This document shows positions 32,857 through 41,228 of a stretch of DNA of 64,000 nucleotides, in pieces. Every line of letters starts with the position of its first letter. Within the stretch, counting starts at the first letter, position 1. This DNA is from Candidatus Flexicrinis proximus (GTDB lineage Bacteria; Chloroflexota; Anaerolineae; Aggregatilineales; Phototrophicaceae): positions 186,001 through 250,000 of the forward strand of contig JADJQF010000003.1 in assembly GCA_016712885.1 (NCBI GenBank). The letters run 5' to 3'. The notes beneath the pieces are model-generated. The model saw only the letters and a program-made list of their open reading frames with translations. It ran no database searches and was not told the DNA's origin. Position numbers and translations under genes: made by a program.

Positions 32857-34158
32857 TCAGTGTTCGACCGCCGCCGCCGGTTCCGTGGCCGTCGAAATGC
32901 GCTGCAGCGGCTTCGCGCCGAAACGCCGGATCAGCCCCAGCGCCGGGATCGCCAGCAGCAGGAACATCACGGCGTTGAACGTATACGGCGCCAGCGATGG
33001 CCGTCCGGCAATCGTAATCCCCAGCAGCGGTCCGGCCGCCAGCGTACCGATGATCACGCCCAGGCTTTGCGCCGCCGAGGTCAGCCCGACCACCGCGCCG
33101 CGTGCCGAGTCGGGTGCCGCGAATGTCACCAGCGATTGCAGCGGTGGCATCATGATCCCGGTGCCGATCGCAAACATCAGCGCGGCCGGAATCGCTGTGA
33201 TCGGGACGGCGGCTTGCCCCACCAGCGCCACCACGAATGGCAGGCCGATCACCACGTACCATGTCATCGCCACCGTGCGGATCAGCGTCCCGCCCAGCAC
33301 CAGCGGCGCATCGCCGAATCGTCGCAGTAATCGCCGCAGCAGAAACACTTGCGTGATCGTTTGACCGAGCCCGACCACTCCCAGCATCAACCCGACGCCC
33401 AGGTTCACTGTATTCTCGTCCGACCCCAGGAACAGGATGTTCTGCCCGTAGATCGCGAACGTCGTCTGGACAATCCCCAATCCTACGCTGCCGAACATCG
33501 TCAGCAGCAGGATGCTGAAGATCGTCCGGTCCTTAATCATCTCGCCAAAGCTCATCTGACCGCCGCGCGCGCGAGCCGCTTGCCGCTGTTCCGCCGTCAT
33601 CGTCTCGGTCAGCATGAAATAAGTCATCACGGTCGGGACCATCGTCAGCAGTGCGGCAATCAGGAATGTCGCCTGCCGGCCCACCAGCGCCGCCAGCGCA
33701 CCGCCGATCGACGGACCGAAGATGAATCCCAATCCGAACACGGCAAAGATCAGCCCCAGCGACTGTGTACGTTTCTCGCGGGGAGTGATGTCGATGACAT
33801 AGGCTTGCGCCACCAGGATGTTGCCGCCCGTGATGCCGTCGAGGATGCGGCTGGCATATACCATGCCGATCGTCGGCGCGAATGCGATCATCAGGAAGCT
33901 GGCTACTGTCCCGACTTGACTCCAGAACAGGACTGGGACGCGGCCAAATCGGTCGGACAGCCGGCCCAGGAACGGGGAAGCGATGAATTGCGCCACGAAG
34001 AACGCCGCTTGCAGCAGGGGAGCCTGCTGCTCAGGCACGCCCAGTTCGTTAATCGCATACAGCGTCAGGATCGGCAGGATCATTGACGCGCCCAGGATGT
34101 TGACGAACACAATCGCGAGGATCGTGACCATGCGCCGGTCGATTCGCGCTTCGGTCAT
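32857..34158 (-). CDS. MFS transporter (TetA/DHA1-like)
   Basis: 433-residue major facilitator with 12 membrane segments. LGRLSDRFGRVPVLFWSQ is a clear motif A, SRILDGITGGNILVAQAYV is the antiporter-type motif C/B region of the TetA/DHA1 drug-efflux group, and GFIFGPSIGGALA is motif C of the same group. An upstream in-frame extension reaches back through repeat R7 and is rejected; ATG 34158 is the last start before the first helix. Drug or metabolite efflux by proton antiport is the likely role. Confidence 0.88.
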   Translation of the reverse strand: MTEARIDRRMVTILAIVFVNILGASMILPILTLYAINELGVPEQQAPLLQAAFFVAQFIASPFLGRLSDRFGRVPVLFWSQVGTVASFLMIAFAPTIGMVYASRILDGITGGNILVAQAYVIDITPREKRTQSLGLIFAVFGLGFIFGPSIGGALAALVGRQATFLIAALLTMVPTVMTYFMLTETMTAEQRQAARARGGQMSFGEMIKDRTIFSILLLTMFGSVGLGIVQTTFAIYGQNILFLGSDENTVNLGVGLMLGVVGLGQTITQVFLLRRLLRRFGDAPLVLGGTLIRTVAMTWYVVIGLPFVVALVGQAAVPITAIPAALMFAIGTGIMMPPLQSLVTFAAPDSARGAVVGLTSAAQSLGVIIGTLAAGPLLGITIAGRPSLAPYTFNAVMFLLLAIPALGLIRRFGAKPLQRISTATEPAAAVEH

Positions 34159-34175
34159 CGGGAACACTCCATTTC

Positions 34176-34229
34176 TGGGAAAGCGAGAATTACATCTTCT
34201 CGCGGAGGAGTAGAGGCAGCGCCGCCACA
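34176..34229 (+). repeat. Structured intergenic repeat, copy R7 (decayed)
   Basis: Degenerate copy: GCGAGAATTACATCTTCTCGCG hairpin and AGAGGCAGCGCCGCCAC, with a mismatch in the terminal stem. It lies just upstream of the MFS start. Confidence 0.65.
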
Positions 34230-34279
34230 AACAACGACACTGTCTATCCTAAAGAAAGAAGCGTCAGCCGCCCCAATCC

Positions 34280-35083
34280 TTACGACATTGCGCCGACGGC
34301 CAGCGGTGTGCTGGTGGGCGCGTCGCTCCCGCCCGGCGGCTCGACTGAAATCCCGACCGCGCCGACAGACTCCCAGTCCATCGGGTTCTCGAACATCATC
34401 GTATGCGCGCCGTCGCCGTCCGTATCAAAGACTCCAGCGCTCATTGGACCTTTTTCGCCGATCACCCACAGCTGGTAGGTTTGGCCCCCGCCCAGTGCCG
34501 GCAGCGCATGCGTGACCATCAGCGCCTCGCTGTGGTCAGGCATCCACACCACCATCGCCAGCATCGAGCCTTCCTCGTCCATCAGCTCAATCCGCTTGCT
34601 GCTCGTATCGGTCAGCAGCGCCACCGCCATATCGAAATTCGCATCTGCCGCCTCAGCGGCCCGCTCGCCTTCGCGCATCTGGTTGAACTGCACGACCCAG
34701 AATACGTTCAGGCCCAGCAGCACCACCGCCGCAGCCGTCGACACCCACACCAGCAGCCCTTTTGTCCCGTTAGCCTTGGCAGCAGGCACACTCGCTCGCG
34801 GCAGCGCCCTCAGTGTCGGCGCGGCGGGCCGGGTCGCCAGTGCCGCCGCCATGATCCGTTCCTTCAGCGCCGGAGGCGGCGTCTGCCGCGGGACTGCCGC
34901 GCTCAGCAGCGTCGCCGACGCCGCGTACTCGGCCGCTTCATGCCACAGCTCCGGCTGCGAATCAAGCAGCCGCTTCACCGCAAGGCTTTCCTCGCGGTCT
35001 GTGGCCCCGATGCTGAACGCCTCGACATCCTCGCGGGCGGCCTCAGTTGGGGGACGGGAAGGAATTTCCTGATCTGTCGGCAT
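34280..35083 (-). CDS. RskA-type anti-sigma factor
   Basis: 267-residue single-pass membrane protein. An N-terminal cytoplasmic anti-sigma domain (VEAFSIGATDREESLAVKRLL, about residues 20-70) is followed by one membrane helix (LLVWVSTAAAVVLLGLNVFWVV, about 110-132) and an extracytoplasmic RskA domain with MVVWMPDHSEALMVTHALPALGG and YQLWVIGEKGP. It presumably holds the adjacent ECF sigma factor until a signal triggers its proteolysis. No HxxxCxxC zinc motif is present. It lies 131 bases downstream of the sigma gene on the same strand. Confidence 0.88.
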   Translation of the reverse strand: MPTDQEIPSRPPTEAAREDVEAFSIGATDREESLAVKRLLDSQPELWHEAAEYAASATLLSAAVPRQTPPPALKERIMAAALATRPAAPTLRALPRASVPAAKANGTKGLLVWVSTAAAVVLLGLNVFWVVQFNQMREGERAAEAADANFDMAVALLTDTSSKRIELMDEEGSMLAMVVWMPDHSEALMVTHALPALGGGQTYQLWVIGEKGPMSAGVFDTDGDGAHTMMFENPMDWESVGAVGISVEPPGGSDAPTSTPLAVGAMS

Positions 35084-35214
35084 CTATTCTTACGGGTTGC
35101 CCACGCGCGTGCGTGCTCCTGCTTCTAATACAACATACGTACAAATCGCGCCCACAGATGAAATCGCGTCCAATTCTGTTTCTCGCCACAGGCTCGCGCG
35201 GTTATCTGGGCGCC

Positions 35215-35778
35215 TCATCGTGTCTTCTTGCTCCACAAATCGCGCAGTTTGATCAGCCCGGCGCGCACCCGTCCCTTCACCGTTCCGAGCGGGACGTTCA
35301 GGTGTTCGGCCATCTCCGTATGCGACATGTCCAGAAAATACGCCAGTTCCAACACTTTGCGCTGGTCGGGCGGTAGGTCTTGCAGCAGTTCGCGGATCAG
35401 CCGTTCGTCTGCCCAGCCGGCCTCATCCATCGGCGCGTTCTCGCCCACCACGTTCATGATGTCTTCAACGTCCAGCTGCGCGCGCGGTTCTCGCCGCTGC
35501 TCGATCCGCAGCCGGTCGATCGCTGTGTAGCGCGTAATTGTCAGCAGCCACGTCGTCACCCGTCCGCGGCTGGCGTCCCACGCGTGCGCCTGCTTCCATA
35601 CTTTCAGGAACGTGTCTTGCGTGGCCTCCTCGGCCTGTGTCGAGTTTTGCAGCACGTGGTAAGCGACGCTGTACACCAGCCCGCCGTATTGGTCATACAG
35701 CTCGGACAGCGCGCGCTCATCCCCGCCGCGGATGCGTTGGAGAAGGACGGCTTCAGGCGGGGTGGGGGAGGCGGACAT
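35215..35778 (-). CDS. ECF RNA polymerase sigma factor (SigK-like)
   Basis: 187-residue sigma-70 family group 4 protein. Region 2 (ALSELYDQYGGLVYSVAYHV, QAEEATQDTFLKVWKQ) binds core and the -10 element; region 4 (LPPDQRKVLELAYFLDMSHTEMAEHLNVPLGTVKGRVRAGL) reads the -35 box. The pairing with an RskA-type anti-sigma gene downstream matches the SigK/RskA system of actinobacteria. It is divergent from the Tat genes; whether it controls its own operon cannot be settled by eye. Confidence 0.94.
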   Translation of the reverse strand: MSASPTPPEAVLLQRIRGGDERALSELYDQYGGLVYSVAYHVLQNSTQAEEATQDTFLKVWKQAHAWDASRGRVTTWLLTITRYTAIDRLRIEQRREPRAQLDVEDIMNVVGENAPMDEAGWADERLIRELLQDLPPDQRKVLELAYFLDMSHTEMAEHLNVPLGTVKGRVRAGLIKLRDLWSKKTR

Positions 35779-35855
35779 GCAGCATTCCGGAAAGTGCTGT
35801 CGACGCGCCCTAGTATATCACGGCATCCGGCTCACACATCGGCAAAACCTTCGGC

Positions 35856-35861
35856 TATAAT
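35856..35861 (+). promoter_or_regulatory. Probable -10 box of the tat operon
   Basis: A consensus TATAAT 46 bases before the tatB start. The -35 position (CACACA, 17 bases upstream) is weak, so the promoter may depend on an activator. Confidence 0.4.
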
Positions 35862-35906
35862 GGAGTGCGGCGTGGCGACTTCCGCACGGCCCTTGAGGAG
35901 CTTGTT

Positions 35907-36476
35907 ATGGATATTTTCGGTGTCGGCGGATTTGAAGTCGCGCTGATTGTCATTATTGCCTTGGTGGTAGCCGGCCCGGCGCGTATGGCGGTCTGGGCAC
36001 GCTCCATGGGGCAGTGGGTCACCAAAATGCGCAAACTGTGGAGCGTCACCGCTACCCAGCTCCAGCGTGAATTGGACGATGCCGGTGTCGATTTCAAAGT
36101 GCCGAAGGAAATCCCGACTCGCAAAGCCATCGTCGAAGAACTCAGTCGCAGCTCCACCGTCCGCGACTTCTCCAAGCCGATCAACGAGGTGCGCTCCGCC
36201 CTGGCTGAAACTGAAGGCGCCGTGCGCGAAGTCCAGACCGGCATGACCGATGTCGCGGGGGCGCTCACCGGCGGCAAGCGCCCCCCATTCCGGCCTCCGC
36301 AGCTCAAGCCCAATCCCCCCAAGCCGGACGCGGTCAAACCCGACATGCCTTCCGTGCCATCCCCCAAAGAGGCAACTCAGTTCGGAACCTGGGGCGGCGC
36401 TGCGGCCCTTGACCAACCTGAAGTCAAATCCTCCGACCTCGGCACGTGGTCAGCCGACCCGAAGGAGCAGGCCTAA
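35907..36476 (+). CDS. tatB: TatA/B-like twin-arginine translocase subunit
   Basis: 189-residue protein. An N-terminal membrane helix with FGVGGFEVALIVIIALVVAGPARM fits the TatA/B pattern (Phe-Gly, Glu in the helix, Gly-Pro at its end), then an amphipathic helix (ARSMGQWVTKMRKLWSVTATQL) and a long Pro/Lys-rich disordered tail. The Glu in the helix and overall length favour TatB over TatA. ATG 35907 follows GAGGAG; the longer frame is rejected. It is followed at once by tatC (TAATG overlap). A separate TatA may lie outside the window. Confidence 0.87.
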   Translation: MDIFGVGGFEVALIVIIALVVAGPARMAVWARSMGQWVTKMRKLWSVTATQLQRELDDAGVDFKVPKEIPTRKAIVEELSRSSTVRDFSKPINEVRSALAETEGAVREVQTGMTDVAGALTGGKRPPFRPPQLKPNPPKPDAVKPDMPSVPSPKEATQFGTWGGAAALDQPEVKSSDLGTWSADPKEQA

Positions 36477-37282
36477 TGCGCCGGTTATTGCGTCGTCTCT
36501 GGCCTTTTGGCCGCCAGCCTGCCGCTCCTGATCCCGAACGCCACATGGGGCTGCTCGACCACCTCAACGAACTTCGCGGTCGCCTGGTCAAAGCCTTCCT
36601 TGCACTTGCCGTCGGTACCGTCATCGGGATGATCATCGGCAGCCCGGTCCTCGCCTATCTCCAGACCCCTTACGGCCGCGAGTTTACCGTCCTCGGCCCG
36701 ACTGGCGGCGTCGTGGCTTACTTTCGCGTGGCCCTGCTCATCGGCGGCATCTTCGCCATCCCCGTCATCACCTACCAGATACTGATGTTCATCGTTCCTG
36801 GACTGACCGGCCGTGAGAAGCGCATGCTCTTTATGTCCCTTCCGGCCATCGTCGGCCTGTTCATGGTCGGCGTTCTGTTTGCCTGGTTCGTCCTCATCCC
36901 GCCGGCGCTGACTTTCCTCGAAGGCTTCGAGTCGGAGATTTTCCGCTCGGAATGGACTGCCGATCAATACCTCGGCTTCGTCACTGCCCTCATCTTCTGG
37001 ATGGGCGTAGCCTTCGAGATTCCCCTCATTTTCTTTGTCCTTGGATGGCTGGGAATCGTCTCTCCACAGAATCTCCTCAATAGTTGGCGGTTTGCGATCG
37101 TCGGTTCGGCCATCGCTGCAGCTATAATTACACCAACAGTCGACCCCGTGAACATGATGTTGGTCATGGGGCCTTTGAACGCGCTCTACCTTGCGAGCGT
37201 ATTCCTTGTGGGTGTCGGTAACCGTCTGGGCGTGATGCCGGACGACCGCGCACGAAAAACGGCCTCCATAGGATCTTCGTGA
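36476..37282 (+). CDS. tatC: TatC, twin-arginine translocase receptor
   Basis: 268-residue protein with six membrane segments. The N-terminal HMGLLDHLNELRGRLVKAF is the hallmark TatC motif that binds the twin-arginine signal; VAYFRVALLIGGIFAIPVITYQI and PGLTGREKRM follow, and the fourth segment region DQYLGFVTALIFWMGVAFEIPL is also typical, with the conserved Glu. It starts in a TAATG overlap with tatB behind AAGGAG. Together they export folded proteins across the membrane. Confidence 0.95.
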   Translation: MRRLLRRLWPFGRQPAAPDPERHMGLLDHLNELRGRLVKAFLALAVGTVIGMIIGSPVLAYLQTPYGREFTVLGPTGGVVAYFRVALLIGGIFAIPVITYQILMFIVPGLTGREKRMLFMSLPAIVGLFMVGVLFAWFVLIPPALTFLEGFESEIFRSEWTADQYLGFVTALIFWMGVAFEIPLIFFVLGWLGIVSPQNLLNSWRFAIVGSAIAAAIITPTVDPVNMMLVMGPLNALYLASVFLVGVGNRLGVMPDDRARKTASIGSS

Positions 37283-37333
37283 CCTGACGTCACATCCGTC
37301 GTACCTGCCTCTCATACACCCCACTCAGTAGGC

Positions 37334-37362
37334 TTGTTATACGAACAATTGTTCTGTATAAT
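37334..37362 (+). promoter_or_regulatory. Promoter with palindromic operator for the ABC exporter pair
   Basis: TTGTTA (37334-37339) and TATAAT (37357-37362) are 17 bases apart. Between them lies a perfect 12-bp palindrome GAACAATTGTTC (37343-37354), extendable to CGAACAATTGTTCT. A protein bound there would block RNA polymerase. The form resembles both MarR-family sites (ACAATTGT core) and Gram-positive LexA boxes (CGAAC-N4-GTTC). Confidence 0.75.
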
Positions 37363-37404
37363 GATGCTGGGTCCTCGATCGCAGTCGCCTAAGAGGAGTT
37401 GTTC

Positions 37405-39210
37405 ATGGCGCTCAAAGCAGAGTTTTCCGTTCAGGCCGCCTATCCATTTGATCGGCGCGGCCCCCTTCTCTGGATCTGGTCTCACGTTTGGCGGTATAAG
37501 TGGCTCTTCCTCTTTTGCATGGGCGGCTTCGCCATCGGCTATTTCACCTTCAGCTATGCCCGTGTCCTGATCGGCCAGGCAGCCGAGGCCATTATCAATC
37601 CGGCTGGCGGCGTTTCGCTGGTCAACATCAGCCTCAGCATCTTCCTCATCCTCGTCTTCCAGGCCGGCATCGAGCTCGCCTCGTCCCTCTCCATCCAGAC
37701 CGTCGCCCAACGCCTTGAGCGTGATGGTCGCCAGGAAGTCTACGAAGCCCTCCTCGGCAAGAGCCAGACCTGGCACGATCGTCAGCGCGTCGGTGACATC
37801 ATGGCCCGCACCACTGACGACATGCAGACCCTCAATGGCATGATCAACCCGGGTATCCTTTTTATGCTCGACATGGGCCTTGGCCTCACCGTGCCGATCT
37901 TCCTGATCGCCACCATCGAGGTCGAACTCCTGGCGCTGATCGCCATCTTCATCCCCATCTACATCCTGACCGTGCGCCGCTACGCACGGACGCTCAACCC
38001 GGTCGTCAACGCCCAGCGTGGCGCGTTCGGCGCGCTCAACGCCAGCCTCGAGGAGACGATCTCCGGCATCGAAGTCGTCAAGGCCAGCGCTCAGGAGACT
38101 TTTGAGCGGGCCAAATTCCGCCGTAATGCCAAGGCCTTCCGTGACTTCTACGCCCAGCAGGGCCGCATCGAGGCGCGCTATCTCCCCATGCTCTTCTACG
38201 CCATCCTGACCGGCGGCGTCTTCCTGCACTGCATGCTCCTTTATGCCGTCGGCCGCGTCAACATCGCCGATATCATCGGGGTCATGGGCCTGGTCAACGT
38301 CATGAGCTTCCCGGTTTTCGTCAGCATCTGGGCCTTCAGCCTCCTCCAGTTGGGCGTTGCCAGCGCGCGCCGTATCCTTGACATCATCAATGCCGAGACC
38401 GCCCTCGATGAGAACGCATCCGGCTACAGCGCGCCCATCAAAGGCGCCATCGCCTTCGAGGATGTCACCTTCACCTTCGAAGACGGCATCCCCATCCTTC
38501 AGAACATCTCCTTTAACGTCGAACCGGGACAGACCGTCGCCATCGTCGGCCAGACCGGCAGCGGCAAGTCGACCCTCACCGACCTTATCAATCGCACCTA
38601 TGACGTGACCGGCGGTCGCATCCTCATCGACGGCGTCGATGTCCGCGAGTGGAACCTCGCCCCCCTCCGCTCGCAGATCAGCCGTATCGAACAGGACGTC
38701 TTCCTGTTCAGCCGCAGCATCTCGGAGAACATCGCCTTCGGTGCGCCCGGCACGCCTCAGGAGGAGATCGAGCGCGCCGGCAGGGAAGCCCAGGCGCACG
38801 ACTTCATTATGTCCTTCAACGAGGGCTACAAGACCGTCATCGGTGAGCGCGGCGTCACCCTCTCTGGCGGGCAGCGCCAGCGTCTTGCGCTCGCCCGTGC
38901 TTTCCTCAGCGAGCCGCGCATCCTCATCCTCGACGACTCAACTAGCGCCATCGACTCCGCCACCGAAGACGAGATCCAGAAGGCCATCAACCGCGCCCAG
39001 CAGGGACGCACGACCCTGCTCATCACCCATCGCCTCTCGCAGATCCGCTGGGCCGATCACATCCTGGTGCTCGATCAGGGCAAGCTCCTCGCCAGCGGGA
39101 CGCACGAAGAACTGCTCCGCACGTCGGCCATCTATCGCCGCATCTTCGCCCGCTACGACGCGCCCCTGCCGCCGCTTGAACCCGTCGCCGAAACGGCCGC
39201 CGCAGACTAA
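37405..39210 (+). CDS. ABC exporter half-transporter (degenerate ATP site subunit)
   Basis: 601-residue type-I exporter: six membrane helices (about residues 25-320) fused to an ATPase. Walker A GQTGSGKST and signature LSGGQRQRLALARAF are standard, but Walker B ends ILILDDSTSAID, with Asp where the catalytic Glu belongs. Such a subunit pairs with a catalytic partner in heterodimeric exporters (TM287/288, BmrCD, TmrAB type). ATG 37405 follows AGAGGAG. The next gene, 18 bases on, supplies the partner. Likely a drug or lipid exporter under the palindrome upstream. Confidence 0.9.
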   Translation: MALKAEFSVQAAYPFDRRGPLLWIWSHVWRYKWLFLFCMGGFAIGYFTFSYARVLIGQAAEAIINPAGGVSLVNISLSIFLILVFQAGIELASSLSIQTVAQRLERDGRQEVYEALLGKSQTWHDRQRVGDIMARTTDDMQTLNGMINPGILFMLDMGLGLTVPIFLIATIEVELLALIAIFIPIYILTVRRYARTLNPVVNAQRGAFGALNASLEETISGIEVVKASAQETFERAKFRRNAKAFRDFYAQQGRIEARYLPMLFYAILTGGVFLHCMLLYAVGRVNIADIIGVMGLVNVMSFPVFVSIWAFSLLQLGVASARRILDIINAETALDENASGYSAPIKGAIAFEDVTFTFEDGIPILQNISFNVEPGQTVAIVGQTGSGKSTLTDLINRTYDVTGGRILIDGVDVREWNLAPLRSQISRIEQDVFLFSRSISENIAFGAPGTPQEEIERAGREAQAHDFIMSFNEGYKTVIGERGVTLSGGQRQRLALARAFLSEPRILILDDSTSAIDSATEDEIQKAINRAQQGRTTLLITHRLSQIRWADHILVLDQGKLLASGTHEELLRTSAIYRRIFARYDAPLPPLEPVAETAAAD

Positions 39211-39228
39211 GAAAAGGAATACATCCAC

Positions 39229-41049
39229 ATGGGCTTCATTATGGACGGCCTCGACGCCGAGGCCTACGACCGCAAGTACAGCGATTACGACCTCGTCCGC
39301 CGCATCGTCGCCTACTTCAAGCCGGAAGGTATGCGTATTGCCGTCGTGGTCGCCGCCATCCTGGCGACTTCGCTGGTCAGTACCGCGCTTCCCGTCGTCA
39401 TCTCTGATGGGCTGGACACCCTGACTGTCGCCCCGGAGCCGCAGGCCATGCTCCGCCTCATGCTGATCGTCACCTTCCTCGGCGTGCTGGGCTGGGCGTT
39501 CAACGCCTTCCGCCGCTGGCTGAGCGCCGCCGCCATCGGCAACGTCACCCTTCAACTGCGCGAACATGCCTTCGACGCCGTCATGAAGCGTGACCTCTCG
39601 TTCTATGACCAGTTCCCCAGCGGCAAGATCGTCAGCCGTGTCACCAGCGACACCAACCAGTTCAGCCAGCCCGTCGGCCTCGTTACCGACCTGATGAGCC
39701 AGTTCCTGCTCTGCGTGTTCCTGATCATCTATCTGTTCAGCGTCAACTCCACGCTCGCCTGGATCACTATGGCGCTCGCGCCGTTCATCGTCGCCACCGC
39801 CCTCGGCTTCCGCCGTATCGCCCGCTGGACCATCACCCAGAGCCGCCGCATCAACGCCGAAGTCTCCTCGCACATCCAGGAGACCGTCAGCGGCATCCGT
39901 ATCGCCAAGACCTTCCGCCAGGAACAGGCCATCTACGACGACTTCCTCGACGTCAACGCCCGTAGCTATCGCATCAACCTGCGCACCGGCTATACCTTCA
40001 GCAGCATCTTCCCGATCCTCAACATGCTCTCCGGTATCGGCACCGCTGCCCTGGTGTATTTCGGTGGCCGGATCGCCATCGACACACCCGAAGTGCTGTC
40101 TCCCGGCCAGTGGTACCTCTTTATTCAAGGGTTGGCGCTTTTCTGGTTTCCTTTGACCAGCATCGCCTCATTCTGGAGTCAGTTCCAGTTGGGTCTCGCC
40201 GCTGGTGAGCGCGTCTTCGCGTTAATTGACGCCGAGCCGCGCGTCGTCCAGACCGACAACCGCCCCGTCGGCACTGTCCACGGGGAGATCTCCTACCAGA
40301 ACGTCGACTTCAGCTACACCGACGGCCAGCCCGTCCTTACCGGCTTCAGCCTCAACATCCCCGCCGGACAAACTCTCGCGCTCGTCGGTCACACCGGCTC
40401 CGGCAAGTCCTCCATCGGCAAGCTGGTCGCCCGCTTCTATGAGTTCCAGTCCGGCCTGATCAGCATTGACGGCCAGGACATTCGCACCCTCGACCTGTCC
40501 GGTTACCGCTCCCAGCTAGGCATCGTGACCCAGACGCCCTTCCTCTTTGACGGCACCGTGCGCGAGAACATCCGTTACGGCAACGCCAGCGCCACCGATG
40601 CCGAGGTCGAGGCCGCCGCCCTCAAAGTCGCCAGTGGGGACTGGCTCAATGTCCTCGCCCAGGGTCTCGACACGCCGGTCGGTGAGCGCGGCGCGGCGCT
40701 CTCCATGGGCCAGCGCCAGCTTGTCTGTCTCGCGCGCGTCCTGCTCCAGAACCCGTCAATCTTCATCCTCGATGAAGCCACCGCCAGCGTCGACCCGTTG
40801 ACCGAGGCGCTCATCCAGGAAGGCCTCGAAGCCGTTATGGAAGGCCGTACCAGCATCGTCATCGCCCACCGCCTCAGCACCATCCGCGAAGCCGACCGCA
40901 TCATCGTCCTTAAACTGGGTGAGATCATCGAGGAAGGCACTCACGAGACCCTGCTCGCGGCAGGCGGCCACTATGCCGAGCTCTACAACACCTACTTCCG
41001 CCACCAGTCGCTGGAGTACATCGAGCAGGCCAAGAATCTCGTCGCCTAA
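39229..41049 (+). CDS. ABC exporter half-transporter (catalytic subunit)
   Basis: 606-residue partner of the previous protein with the same fold. Walker A GHTGSGKSS, Walker B SIFILDEATASVD with an intact catalytic Glu, but signature LSMGQRQLVCLARVL in place of LSGGQ. In the dimer its Walker motifs face the partner's good LSGGQ (consensus site), while its own LSMGQ faces the partner's Asp-type Walker B (degenerate site). This asymmetry is what known heterodimeric exporters show. The start is 18 bases after the first gene with AAAGGAA upstream. Confidence 0.91.
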   Translation: MGFIMDGLDAEAYDRKYSDYDLVRRIVAYFKPEGMRIAVVVAAILATSLVSTALPVVISDGLDTLTVAPEPQAMLRLMLIVTFLGVLGWAFNAFRRWLSAAAIGNVTLQLREHAFDAVMKRDLSFYDQFPSGKIVSRVTSDTNQFSQPVGLVTDLMSQFLLCVFLIIYLFSVNSTLAWITMALAPFIVATALGFRRIARWTITQSRRINAEVSSHIQETVSGIRIAKTFRQEQAIYDDFLDVNARSYRINLRTGYTFSSIFPILNMLSGIGTAALVYFGGRIAIDTPEVLSPGQWYLFIQGLALFWFPLTSIASFWSQFQLGLAAGERVFALIDAEPRVVQTDNRPVGTVHGEISYQNVDFSYTDGQPVLTGFSLNIPAGQTLALVGHTGSGKSSIGKLVARFYEFQSGLISIDGQDIRTLDLSGYRSQLGIVTQTPFLFDGTVRENIRYGNASATDAEVEAAALKVASGDWLNVLAQGLDTPVGERGAALSMGQRQLVCLARVLLQNPSIFILDEATASVDPLTEALIQEGLEAVMEGRTSIVIAHRLSTIREADRIIVLKLGEIIEEGTHETLLAAGGHYAELYNTYFRHQSLEYIEQAKNLVA

Positions 41050-41111
41050 CGGTCCAGGCGCTTTCTTCTGGACTTCCGCTCCGATAGGAGTTGACTTCCT
41101 GCGCCACTTAG

Positions 41112-41205
41112 TGCGGATTGAACCGGCGAGCCGGTTCAATCCGCAAGTGTGGGAGCCACGAGGGGGTGAACCCTCGTGCGGAGGCGTGGAGGCAGCGCCT
41201 CCACA
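41112..41205 (+). repeat. Structured intergenic repeat, copy R8
   Basis: Variable hairpin with a perfect 14-bp stem GCGGATTGAACCGG/CCGGTTCAATCCGC, then GGGAGCCACGAGGGGGTGAA, CCCTCGTGCGGAGG and TGGAGGCAGCGCCTCCA. It lies between the exporter pair and the kinase gene. Confidence 0.88.
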
Positions 41206-41228
41206 CAATTACACCGGAGCACACAAAC

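Noticed and set aside
34158..34230. N-terminal extension of the MFS protein (and similar extensions of other genes next to repeats)
   Set aside because: The extension is translated repeat R7 (Arg/Ser-rich) with no ribosome site; a proper start lies at 34158.
37342..37355. Firm call of a LexA/SOS box
   Set aside because: The site matches the Gram-positive LexA form but a MarR-type site fits equally well, and no lexA or SOS gene is near.
37312..38799. Open frame of 495 codons opposite the first ABC exporter gene
   Set aside because: It shadows an intact ABC exporter; acidic low-complexity composition only.
38938..40128. Open frame of 396 codons opposite the exporter junction
   Set aside because: It spans the end of one real gene and the start of the next on the other strand, with no motifs.
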